Below are positions 1 through 6,919 of a DNA stretch of 15,774 nucleotides, in pieces; the first letter of the stretch is position 1; every line of letters starts with the position of its first letter. This DNA comes from CAMCXT01 sp046302715 (lineage in GTDB: Bacteria > Bacteroidota > Bacteroidia > M30B66). Both the position numbers and the translations under genes were made by a program. The notes beneath the pieces are model-generated. The model was not told the origin of the DNA. It searched no databases and worked only from the letters and a program-made list of their open reading frames with translations. The stretch lies in the NCBI GenBank assembly GCA_046302715.1, contig JBKCHQ010000025.1:1-15774 (forward strand). The letters run 5' to 3'.

Positions 1-345
1 AGACGAAATGGTGTGTGCGCCTAGGTCTTCTTCGTAGTAAAAGCCAGTCTCAATGGGCGGACCAATTCCAAATTTTACTCCCGGAAATTCGGCTTCGAGG
101 GCTTCGGCTAGTAAATGCGCCGAGCTATGCCAAAGGGTACGTTTACCCTCGTCATCGTTCCACGTTAATAGTTTTAATGTGGCGTCTGAAGTTATGGCCC
201 GAGTGGCATCCCACACTTCGCCATTTACTTCAGCAGCAAGTACGTTGCGGGCTAAGCCCTCACTTATGCTTTTAGCAATATCTAAGGCCGTTACGCCCGA
301 TTCGTATTGACGAACCGAGCCATCGGGCAAAGTAATCTGAATCAT
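1..345 (-). CDS. thrS: Threonyl-tRNA synthetase, N-terminal part (partial, runs off left edge)
   Basis: This is the first 115 codons of a threonyl-tRNA synthetase, the cytoplasmic enzyme that charges tRNA-Thr with threonine and edits mischarged serine. Reading the minus strand from the ATG at 345-343 gives MIQITLPDGSVRQYESG, the opening strand of a TGS domain (about residues 1-62). The start of the second, editing-type domain follows: HSSAHLLAEAL (73-83), carrying the HxxxH pair of the editing site, and KFGIGPPIETGFYYEE (91-106), which is highly characteristic of ThrS. The catalytic core and anticodon-binding domain lie beyond the window. A TAnnTTTG promoter box lies 22 bp upstream of the start, and the gene is divergent from the oxygenase gene to its right. 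In many bacteria infC, rpmI and rplT follow thrS, but that region is not visible here. The identification is firm. Confidence 0.95.
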   Translation of the reverse strand, partial: MIQITLPDGSVRQYESGVTALDIAKSISEGLARNVLAAEVNGEVWDATRAITSDATLKLLTWNDDEGKRTLWHSSAHLLAEALEAEFPGVKFGIGPPIETGFYYEEDLGAHTISS

Positions 346-366
346 AGTTTATTCAAAAATAGCCCG

Positions 367-374
367 CAAAGATA
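367..374 (-). promoter_or_regulatory. Bacteroidota -7 promoter box for thrS
   Basis: The minus strand reads TATCTTTG here, an exact match to the Bacteroidota primary-sigma -7 consensus TAnnTTTG, 22 bp upstream of the thrS ATG. No clear TTG -33 element is visible at the usual 17-23 bp distance. A second match, TATTTTTG (minus strand, 354-361), lies only 8 bp from the ATG and is a less likely alternative. Confidence 0.6.
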
Positions 375-475
375 GCTAATTCTCTTAGTTTTGTTTTAAT
401 ACTTGTAAGTTAGACTCTCGAATACCGCGATACCATTAGAACCGTGTTAGCGTGATTAAATAAATATCTTAAGCC

Positions 476-495
476 TGGGCGGTAAGCACCGCCTA
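476..495. promoter_or_regulatory. Perfect inverted repeat at the oxygenase promoter (candidate operator)
   Basis: GGCGGT (478-483), a 4-nt spacer AAGC, and ACCGCC (488-493) form a perfect 6-bp dyad, extended by a G-T and a T-A pair to 476-495. It lies directly upstream of the TATCTTTG -7 box at 501-508, where a -33 element would be expected, and no TTG is present. No T-tract follows, so it is not an intrinsic terminator. A protein-binding operator or activator site replacing the -33 contact is an inference from position only. Confidence 0.4.
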
Positions 496-500
496 AATTC

Positions 501-508
501 TATCTTTG
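501..508 (+). promoter_or_regulatory. Bacteroidota -7 promoter box for the oxygenase-methyltransferase pair
   Basis: TATCTTTG matches TAnnTTTG exactly and lies 21 bp upstream of the ATG at 530. Transcription would start a few bases after the box, giving a very short leader. The box overlaps the in-frame TTG at 506, which argues against that TTG as the start codon. Confidence 0.6.
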
Positions 509-529
509 TGGCTTGATTTAGATATAATC

Positions 530-1318
530 ATGGAAATTATTCCTTCTTCATTTTACTCTACCGAAAATCTGAATGCTCTGCACACTTCGTTTAATGCAGG
601 AAAGCCATTTAAGCATGTATGTATTGATTCTTTTCTCAGCACCGAGTTTGCCGATACGCTGTATTCCAATTTTCCGGGATTTGATAAAATGTCGCGCAAT
701 TACCATGGTTTAAACGAGTTTAAATCGGAGGGCGCCGGGTTTGATCAGTTTCATCCCTCGTTTTCGGAGCTTAAAGCAGCGCTAAATAGCCCCGAGTTCT
801 ACAAAGCCATTTCCGCCATTACCGGTATTCCCGATATGTTTTCGGTTGAAGATGCCCTGGGTATGGGTGTGCATCAAGGGCAAAATGGATCGTATCTTGA
901 TATCCACATTGACTTTAATATTCACCATGTAGAGAACATTCATCGTCGTACGAATTTGCTCATTTTCCTAAATAAAAACTGGAAAGAGGAATACGGCGGA
1001 AAGGTTGAGTTCTGGAATGGCGATGTGAGTAAACTGGAACAAGCCTATTTGCCTTCGTTTAACCGATGTGTGATTTTCGAAACCAATGAAATCTCGTATC
1101 ACGGATACAGTAAAATTACAATCCCTGAAGACGAATCGCGCAAATCGTTTTATGCCTATTACTATACTACCTTGCGGGAAGACGCTACAGGCTATCACGA
1201 TACTGTGTTTAAAGCGCGTCCGGAGGAAGGCATTGTAAAAAAGGTAAAGACCGATGTTAAAGAAACCCTAAAAAACACGGCAAAAAAGGTATTTAAAAAA
1301 TTAGGAGTTAAATTTTAA
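530..1318 (+). CDS. 2-oxoglutarate/Fe(II)-dependent oxygenase (prolyl-hydroxylase-like fold)
   Basis: A 262-residue protein of the 2OG-Fe(II) oxygenase superfamily, which couples oxidative decarboxylation of 2-oxoglutarate to hydroxylation of a substrate. The visible active site is HxD (H126, D128 in DIHIDFN), a distal histidine (H191 in SYHGYSKI) and a basic residue (R204 in DESRKSF) suited to bind the 2-oxoglutarate carboxylate. RRTNLLIFLNKNW (139-151) and YGGKVEFWN (155-163) are typical core strands of bacterial prolyl-4-hydroxylase-like members. The last 30 or so residues are lysine-rich and look like an amphipathic helix. I chose the ATG at 530 over the in-frame TTG at 506 because the TTG overlaps the promoter box. 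The stop overlaps the next gene's start (TAATG), so the two are probably translated together. No signal peptide is visible. The substrate is unknown; a protein side chain, a lipid or a glycan precursor are all possible. Confidence 0.85.
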   Translation: MEIIPSSFYSTENLNALHTSFNAGKPFKHVCIDSFLSTEFADTLYSNFPGFDKMSRNYHGLNEFKSEGAGFDQFHPSFSELKAALNSPEFYKAISAITGIPDMFSVEDALGMGVHQGQNGSYLDIHIDFNIHHVENIHRRTNLLIFLNKNWKEEYGGKVEFWNGDVSKLEQAYLPSFNRCVIFETNEISYHGYSKITIPEDESRKSFYAYYYTTLREDATGYHDTVFKARPEEGIVKKVKTDVKETLKNTAKKVFKKLGVKF

Positions 1319-2085
1319 TGAACGCTGAAGCTTTAAAACATACGGAGTATATCAACTACCCCTGCCACTTAAGTCGGCTCGAATGGATTTACGATACCAT
1401 TGAACGTATGCGGTATATCGATAAGCCGGTTCATGTGTTGGATGTTGGTGCCGGAACGGGCAATGTTACCATCCCGCTCGGACTTATTAAAGATGCGCAC
1501 ATCTTAGGTATTGATATTCATCAACCCACCCTCGATATTGCCATTGCTGCGAATACGTTTAGCAATGTTGCCTTTCGCTTTCAGTACTTACAGGATTGCC
1601 CCTTGCAAAACCAACGGTTTATTATCCTAACCGAGGTATTAGAGCACATCGACATTTATCCCGAAATTCTAAAATACATAGCGGATAATGCCGATAAAGA
1701 CATGCAATTATTGATTACCGTACCCAATGGACGCGGCCCGTTTGAAATATGTATGCAGCCGCTGTATTTGATGCGCAAAATGGGGCTTAATAATTTTATT
1801 CTAAAAGTGAAGCGATTGTTGGGAAAGAAAGAACCTTATTCGCAGAACTACGAAACCCCGCATGTAAATTTCTTTACTGTTTCGCGCATGAAACGCGAGG
1901 TTGCGGCCTTAGGAATGGAAGTGGTGGAGGTTAAAAACGCCTACGTTTTTGCTCCTATTATTGAAACGTATTTGCCTTTTATTCCGCTTAAGGCCATTGC
2001 GAAACTGGATCAGAAGCTGGCCAATGTAGTACCCCACTGGCTGGCATCGGGCTTTTATTTTCGCATCGCATTTAAACAGTCCTAA
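1318..2085 (+). CDS. Class I SAM-dependent methyltransferase
   Basis: A 255-residue Rossmann-fold methyltransferase of the UbiG/Methyltransf_11-23 type, which transfers a methyl group from S-adenosylmethionine. Motif I is VLDVGAGTGN (40-49). The acidic end of strand 2 is GIDIH (D66), which should bind the ribose of SAM. TEVLEHID (105-112) is the post-motif region and LLITVPNGRG (131-140) is the strand often seen in this group. The C-terminal third is rich in hydrophobic and basic residues, suggesting a large or membrane-near substrate. The start ATG shares its A with the TAA of the oxygenase gene, and AGGAG at 1303-1307 gives a Shine-Dalgarno about 10 nt upstream, so translational coupling is likely. 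The gene ends 5 bp from the convergent pirin gene. The substrate cannot be read from the sequence; it probably acts on the same molecule as the oxygenase. Confidence 0.85.
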   Translation: MNAEALKHTEYINYPCHLSRLEWIYDTIERMRYIDKPVHVLDVGAGTGNVTIPLGLIKDAHILGIDIHQPTLDIAIAANTFSNVAFRFQYLQDCPLQNQRFIILTEVLEHIDIYPEILKYIADNADKDMQLLITVPNGRGPFEICMQPLYLMRKMGLNNFILKVKRLLGKKEPYSQNYETPHVNFFTVSRMKREVAALGMEVVEVKNAYVFAPIIETYLPFIPLKAIAKLDQKLANVVPHWLASGFYFRIAFKQS

Positions 2086-2090
2086 CGCAT

Positions 2091-3233
2091 TTATCCTGCT
2101 TTAATTTCTTCTCTACCGTCGGCATGACGGGCAAAACGTGTTTTTGAACGGTCGTGCACCTGGTCGTATTTAGGCCAGGGCCAGCCACCAAATCCGGTAG
2201 CGTGATAATCCTCAAAGGCCTGTTGTATTTCGGCTTTTGAGTTCATCACAAATGGCCCGTATTGAATCACCGTTTCGCCAATTGGTTTGCCCTGCAAGAT
2301 TAAAATTGAGGCGCCATCTGCTCCGGCTTGCAGGCTTACCGGAATTTGTGCGTTTAATTCGGCCATGTGGTATTTGGGCAAATTTGTTTGGCCCAGTTTA
2401 AGGCCTTCGCCTTCGTAGAAATATAAATTTCGGTTAATGCCAGCAGAAGCAGCGGGTAAAGTCCATTCAGCATTGGGCTCCATGATAATGTTCCAAACGG
2501 CCACTTCATTCGCAGCCTCTGCAGCCCATGAGTCGGGTGGAGGATTGGGTGCTTTCTGATCGGATAAATGGCCTGAAATTATTTCAACCTCGGTTTTTCG
2601 GCCTTGTGCATCGCTATGCCGCAATACAGGAATATTTTCTTTCCAGAACATCGAAAAATGGGGCTTTACCATTTTATTTCGGGCCGGAAGATTAAGCCAT
2701 ATTTGAAACAGCTCCATGGGATTAGGCTCATCGCTTTTTAGAAGTGGAAACATTTCGGAGTGTTGCACACCGCCTCCGGCAGTCATCCATTGCACATCGC
2801 CATTGCCGTATCTACCCGAAGCGCCCATCGAATCGGCGTGGTCAACCAGGCCTTTACGTACCACAGTAATGGTTTCGAAGCCACGATGCGGATGCCCCGG
2901 AAAGCCCGGCACCGTTTTGCCGTGATACATTCTAAATCCGTCTTTTACGATAAAATCGTCGCCCATGTGTCGCCCCTGAAAATGTCGATTGTCGGGGCCC
3001 ATTTGAGCATTCCCCTCCGGAAAAAAATCTTCGTGATGCACGCAAAATAAAAATGGGTCGGAGGTTTCCCACTGATAGCCCAGCGGTTTAACTGAGTTAA
3101 CGGCGTTTATCTCGGCTTCGGTCATGGAATTGGATACGTTACGTGCCCGATAAAACAGCGGTATGGTAAACAATCCGCCGGCTATAGCCAGGCTGCGTTG
3201 TATAAAGTTTCTGCGGTTTGGGGCTTCTTTCAT
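2091..3233 (-). CDS. Pirin-family bicupin with Tat-like signal sequence
   Basis: A 380-residue pirin, longer than the usual 230-300. The N-terminal cupin carries the family's metal ligands: H114 and H116 in GHPHRGFETIT, and H158 and E160 in GGGVQHSEM, equivalent to the iron ligands of human pirin. QIWLNLPARNKMVKPHF (177-193) is another pirin hallmark, and the C-terminal cupin spans about 255-360. Cytoplasmic pirins act as redox-sensing cofactors or quercetin-dioxygenase-like enzymes. Here, unusually, the protein begins NRRNFIQRSLAIAGGLFTIP (6-25), a twin-arginine motif (R7, R8) followed by a hydrophobic stretch, which suggests Tat export in folded, metal-loaded form to the periplasm or membrane. 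The gene is divergent from the aldehyde dehydrogenase (80 bp between starts) and convergent with the methyltransferase. No good TAnnTTTG box is visible upstream. Family assignment is firm; location and substrate are inference. Confidence 0.9.
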   Translation of the reverse strand: MKEAPNRRNFIQRSLAIAGGLFTIPLFYRARNVSNSMTEAEINAVNSVKPLGYQWETSDPFLFCVHHEDFFPEGNAQMGPDNRHFQGRHMGDDFIVKDGFRMYHGKTVPGFPGHPHRGFETITVVRKGLVDHADSMGASGRYGNGDVQWMTAGGGVQHSEMFPLLKSDEPNPMELFQIWLNLPARNKMVKPHFSMFWKENIPVLRHSDAQGRKTEVEIISGHLSDQKAPNPPPDSWAAEAANEVAVWNIIMEPNAEWTLPAASAGINRNLYFYEGEGLKLGQTNLPKYHMAELNAQIPVSLQAGADGASILILQGKPIGETVIQYGPFVMNSKAEIQQAFEDYHATGFGGWPWPKYDQVHDRSKTRFARHADGREEIKAG

Positions 3234-3313
3234 GATTGTTTTTCTATCAACGAATTTCGAGAATTCTTGTTTACACGCGGTATTGGATTTTTTATTTTTA
3301 TTTTGCCCGTATC

Positions 3314-4744
3314 ATGGAGGTTAGGTTTAATACACAATTTATAAACGGCCAATTTCAAACAGGAGCTTCGGCAGAGGTAACGGAGGTTATTGAAAAATAC
3401 TCGGGTCGCTTGTTGGCGCGCGTAAATCATGCTTCTGATGCCGATGTGGAACATGCTGTTGAATCTGCGGTTAAAGGGTTTTCGCATTGGTCGCAAACTT
3501 CGGCTGAACATAGGGCGGAGCTGTTACGCAACGTAGCCGATGCATTGGAGCAAGAGGCCGATTTGTTTACACAGCTCATTTGTGCGGAGGCCGGTAAACC
3601 TATTGCGTTGGCGCGCGTTGAGGTGATGCGTGCCGTTGGGGTTTTGCGTTTATCAGCCGAAGAAGCATTACGCATCAGTGGACAGGTTTTTTCGGTTGAC
3701 TGGGGTGTAGGTACTGGCAAGCAGGCTATGAGCAAACGCTTTCCTATTGGCCCGGTATTGGGATTTTCACCCTTTAATTTCCCCCTAAATCTGGCAATGC
3801 ACAAATTGGGGCCGGCTTTGGCTTGTGGATGCAGTATTGTTTTAAAGTTGCCGCCACAAGCTCCCTTGAGTATGTTGTATTTATGTTCGTTGTTTCAACG
3901 CTGTGGCTTGCCTGCGGGTGTTTTAAATGCGGTAGTATGTTCCAATACTGCGGCGCAAAAACTGGTGATTGATGAACGATTTGCCTTGTTTTCATTTACA
4001 GGAAGCGACTCGGTGGGTTGGCAGTTAAAAAACCTGGCAGGTAAAAAGAAGGTGGTATTAGAGCTTGGTGGAAATGCCGCTGTTATTGTTGATAAATCTG
4101 CCGGTTTGATGAAGGCTGCCCGCGAAATAGCCCGCTCGGCATTTATGTATGGCGGGCAAGTATGTATTTCGGTGCAGCGCATTGTAGTACATGAGACCGT
4201 TTATGAAGAATTTAAAGCGCTACTGTTACAAGAAACTTCGTGCATGGTAAGTGGCAATCCGATGGATGAAAATGTGCTTAACGGTCCCTTAATTTCCAAA
4301 GCGGCGGCTAATGCTACGCTACATCGAATAGCCGAGGCGGTTGAGGCCGGCGCAGTATGTTTTTCGGGCGGAACGTATTTAGACGAGGAGCATAATTTGA
4401 TTGCTCCAACCTTGTTGGAGAAGGTCTCCTTTGATAGCAGTGTTTGGTGCGTTGAGGCATTTGCGCCGCTGGCCTGTTTAACGCCTTTTGATGAATTTGA
4501 TGTAGCGATAGACATCGCCAACAACAGCCGTTTTGGCCTTCAGGCAGGTGTTTTTTCGAATGATTTTTCAAACATAAATGCAGCGATGCATCGTTTGCGT
4601 GCGGGTACAGTTTTAATCAATGCAGCACCCGGCTTAAGGATGGATCATTTGCCGTATGGTGGTTTAAAGGACAGCGGAATGGGCAAGGAAGGCGTTCGGA
4701 GTTCCATAGAGGAAATGACAGAGGAACGGGTTGTTATTTGGTAA
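3314..4744 (+). CDS. NAD(P)-dependent aldehyde dehydrogenase family protein
   Basis: A 476-residue member of the aldehyde dehydrogenase superfamily, which oxidises an aldehyde to the acid with NAD(P)+ in the cytoplasm. All catalytic landmarks are present: N155 in SPFNFPLN (oxyanion-hole Asn), FTGS (228-231), the general-base E250 in LELGGN, and the nucleophile C284 in GGQVCISVQR. The GQVCISVQR form of the cysteine motif and the lack of any targeting sequence suggest the broad lactaldehyde/glyceraldehyde-3-phosphate/phosphonoacetaldehyde-like branch, but the substrate cannot be assigned. I chose the ATG at 3314 because residues after it (FINGQF...) start a normal ALDH N-terminus; the reading frame is open back to 3236 but would add an atypical aromatic, basic extension. 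The gene ends 20 bp before a strong hairpin terminator. Upstream, TATTTTG at 3299-3305 is an imperfect -7 box. Confidence 0.92.
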   Translation: MEVRFNTQFINGQFQTGASAEVTEVIEKYSGRLLARVNHASDADVEHAVESAVKGFSHWSQTSAEHRAELLRNVADALEQEADLFTQLICAEAGKPIALARVEVMRAVGVLRLSAEEALRISGQVFSVDWGVGTGKQAMSKRFPIGPVLGFSPFNFPLNLAMHKLGPALACGCSIVLKLPPQAPLSMLYLCSLFQRCGLPAGVLNAVVCSNTAAQKLVIDERFALFSFTGSDSVGWQLKNLAGKKKVVLELGGNAAVIVDKSAGLMKAAREIARSAFMYGGQVCISVQRIVVHETVYEEFKALLLQETSCMVSGNPMDENVLNGPLISKAAANATLHRIAEAVEAGAVCFSGGTYLDEEHNLIAPTLLEKVSFDSSVWCVEAFAPLACLTPFDEFDVAIDIANNSRFGLQAGVFSNDFSNINAAMHRLRAGTVLINAAPGLRMDHLPYGGLKDSGMGKEGVRSSIEEMTEERVVIW

Positions 4745-4764
4745 TATAATTTAATTGGTTCAAA

Positions 4765-4795
4765 AAAAAAGCTGCCTTTTTGGGGCAGCTTTTTT
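4765..4795. terminator. Bidirectional intrinsic terminator
   Basis: GCTGCC (4771-4776) pairs with GGCAGC (4784-4789) around a 7-nt loop, flanked by a run of A (4762-4770) and a run of T (4790-4795) that extend the stem. On either strand the hairpin is followed by a U-run, so it can end transcription of the aldehyde dehydrogenase gene from the left and of the secreted-protein gene from the right. Confidence 0.9.
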
Positions 4796-4813
4796 GAATA
4801 TATCAGTTTTAAA

Positions 4814-6808
4814 TTAGTGTTTAACCACTAGTTTAAGCGCTTGACTTTCGTTGCCAACTTGAACATTTACCAGGTAAATCCCAGATTTTAGGTTTTCTGT
4901 GTTTAAAGCAAATTGGTATTTGCCTTTTGCTAAATCAGTGTTAGCTACCTGATCAACAGTTTGTCCTAACATGTTATGAATTGAAATACGAACATTAGCA
5001 GATTTCTCAGTATTCACTTTCAATACGGCAACTTCATTGGCTGGATTAGGAAGGATTCCAGCTTCAAATTGAGCAGCTTTTACCGGAGCGATACCAACAT
5101 TTTCGTAGTCGGCAGGAACTGAAAGGTAAACGATGTCAGCCGGGATATCGAACGGATGGAATGAAGTATTGTTAATGGTTACAGCTGAGCCGGGGAAATA
5201 ATCGCGCTGATAAACTAAGTGTACATTTCCATCAACACGACGTGCCATAGAGCAATATACATATTCGTTCAATTGGTCGAAACCTGCAGATTCATCACCT
5301 ACTAAATCGGTAGGTGCTAACCATGATGCACCGCCATCAGAAGATTTGGTAATGTAGATGTGTTTGCGGCTTGGCTCGGTTCCATCTGCTGAATAGGTAA
5401 GACCTTCCTTAGCACCTGAATAAGTTAAATAGATAGTACCGTTAGCATCAATACCTGCGCTTGGTTGTAGTGTTAAGCCAGAACCGTAAGGTACGGGGCC
5501 TGCTGTTGATCCGATAGCTGCGTAGCTGGTAGAAATAGTAGCCACGTTATCACCATCATCGTCAACGATATCAGCGATTAGGCTCAACGAGTCGAGGCCG
5601 AAACTTTCGTTCCAATATAACATACCGCTAGTTCCAGGGTAGTATGAATAGCTATCGTCTGTTGTATCGTCGTTACTCATGCGCATCAAACCGAACCATA
5701 CGTGCACCTGATCGTTGTTGTCAATCAAAATTGCATAGTTACCATCACTTACATCAATGGCTTCCGGAATGTAAGAACCATCCACTAAAACGGAGTCAGC
5801 ATCGCCATCGCCATCGAGGTCGGTGATGGTTTGATCGTCCCATGGTTCGTAAGGGAATGACCAAATTTGCGTAGAATCCCATGTAACACCATTATCAGTA
5901 GATTTCCACAACATAACGCGAGAATTGGTTTCGCCGGCTACAAATGCTACGGTATTACCGCGTGCATCAATAGCGTAGCTGTCGCCACTAAAGCTTGAAA
6001 AGATGGTTGAATCTACACCAGGAGCTACGATAGAGGTTTCAGTCCATGTAGCGCCACCATCGGTAGAACGATTGTAAAGTAATGCGCCATTAATGCCGTT
6101 AAATGGAGCACCAGTAAAAGTGCCACCTGAAGGTTCTGTTAAACCAATAGCGTGAACGGTTTTTCCATCAGGGCCGCCCACAGCCATACGTGGCCAAATA
6201 AAAGGCATTTCAGTTACTCCCGTAGAATTCCAGTTTTGAGTTGCATCGGTGTAGGGGTTGCGGCTTACCTGCAATGCGTCGATATCGGTGCGGTGAGCAA
6301 TTACAATATCACCCACATCCGTAATACGGCCAATGGCACCGAAACCGGTACGTGCGGGCTCAATGCGCGAAATGTTGGCGGCATCAAAATAATTTGGATT
6401 GTTTACCCAATTTGTGCCATCAAAAAAGTGATAGGCCATACCGCGATCCGACCATGGAGTTCCTGGTTCGTTACTGAATGTCCAAATGGCAGAAAGGGTT
6501 CCGTTTCCGTGATTCAAGATACGGGTAGGAACCGAAGAGTTGGTTTGTAAATCGTAGAACGACTGACCAATAACCACCTCAGGGCCAAAACTACGGTCGT
6601 TGGCAGGCGCCGAAACAACGGTTGGGTTTGGACTTAGGTAAGGAACGCCTTTAAATTCAGGAGTTTGGGTGTACTCCAGAGGCGATTTTTTAACTTTTGC
6701 CTTACTGTGTAATCCCGGTCTTGGACTTAAACGGTTTTGCGCACTCACATTCGCAGCAACTAAAACGGTTAAGCCCAATGCAAAAAATGAAGAGTAACTT
6801 TTTTTCAT
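4814..6808 (-). CDS. Secreted Asp-box (BNR) beta-propeller-like protein with T9SS type A sorting domain
   Basis: A 664-residue secreted protein of unknown activity. It starts with a Sec signal peptide (MKKSYSSFFALGLTVLVAANVSAQ, cleavage probably near 23-24). The C-terminus (about 585-664) has ILPNPANE, ISIHNMLGQ, LKSGIYLVNV and a basic KLVVKH end, the hallmarks of the type A sorting domain that sends proteins through the type IX system to the cell surface. Three Asp boxes (SxDxGxTW-like) lie at 248-255, 303-310 and 489-496, as in sialidase-type beta-propellers. An acidic DLDGDGDAD loop (330-338) and DDDGD (416-420) look like calcium sites. The block YDLQTN...RILNHGNGT...DRGMAYHFFDG (85-130) resembles a recurrent Bacteroidota surface-protein family. 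I do not see a complete sialidase active site, so calling it a sialidase would go too far. It has its own promoter and terminator. Confidence 0.85.
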   Translation of the reverse strand: MKKSYSSFFALGLTVLVAANVSAQNRLSPRPGLHSKAKVKKSPLEYTQTPEFKGVPYLSPNPTVVSAPANDRSFGPEVVIGQSFYDLQTNSSVPTRILNHGNGTLSAIWTFSNEPGTPWSDRGMAYHFFDGTNWVNNPNYFDAANISRIEPARTGFGAIGRITDVGDIVIAHRTDIDALQVSRNPYTDATQNWNSTGVTEMPFIWPRMAVGGPDGKTVHAIGLTEPSGGTFTGAPFNGINGALLYNRSTDGGATWTETSIVAPGVDSTIFSSFSGDSYAIDARGNTVAFVAGETNSRVMLWKSTDNGVTWDSTQIWSFPYEPWDDQTITDLDGDGDADSVLVDGSYIPEAIDVSDGNYAILIDNNDQVHVWFGLMRMSNDDTTDDSYSYYPGTSGMLYWNESFGLDSLSLIADIVDDDGDNVATISTSYAAIGSTAGPVPYGSGLTLQPSAGIDANGTIYLTYSGAKEGLTYSADGTEPSRKHIYITKSSDGGASWLAPTDLVGDESAGFDQLNEYVYCSMARRVDGNVHLVYQRDYFPGSAVTINNTSFHPFDIPADIVYLSVPADYENVGIAPVKAAQFEAGILPNPANEVAVLKVNTEKSANVRISIHNMLGQTVDQVANTDLAKGKYQFALNTENLKSGIYLVNVQVGNESQALKLVVKH

Positions 6809-6834
6809 GGGTGTGTGATTTTTCTAATGACAGA

Positions 6835-6842
6835 CAAAACTA
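6835..6842 (-). promoter_or_regulatory. Bacteroidota -7 promoter box for the secreted T9SS protein
   Basis: The minus strand reads TAGTTTTG, an exact TAnnTTTG match, 26 bp upstream of the ATG at 6808. The flanking sequence is very A/T rich. A TTG lies only about 9 bp upstream of the box, too close for a standard -33 element. This suggests the gene is transcribed separately from the amidotransferase gene that ends 111 bp upstream. Confidence 0.55.
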
Positions 6843-6919
6843 TAAAAAAATCAATCCGTAATTAATCTTTACTTAATATCCGATGAAAACTTTAACGTTT
6901 TTTAATCCTTTTCCTTACT

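Noticed and set aside
506..529. In-frame TTG at 506 as start of the oxygenase gene, adding eight residues
   Set aside because: The TTG lies within the TATCTTTG promoter box at 501-508, so it would be upstream of the transcription start. The ATG at 530 is the better start.
3236..3313. Open frame upstream of the aldehyde dehydrogenase ATG, possibly an N-terminal extension or membrane anchor
   Set aside because: The extension is aromatic and basic, begins with TTG, covers the likely promoter region, and is not typical of aldehyde dehydrogenases. The ATG at 3314 gives a normal-length protein.
6890..6919. AAAAC-TTTAAC-GTTTT pairing as a terminator after the amidotransferase gene
   Set aside because: The stem is only five mostly A-T pairs and is not followed by a convincing U-run on the minus strand, so it is too weak to call.
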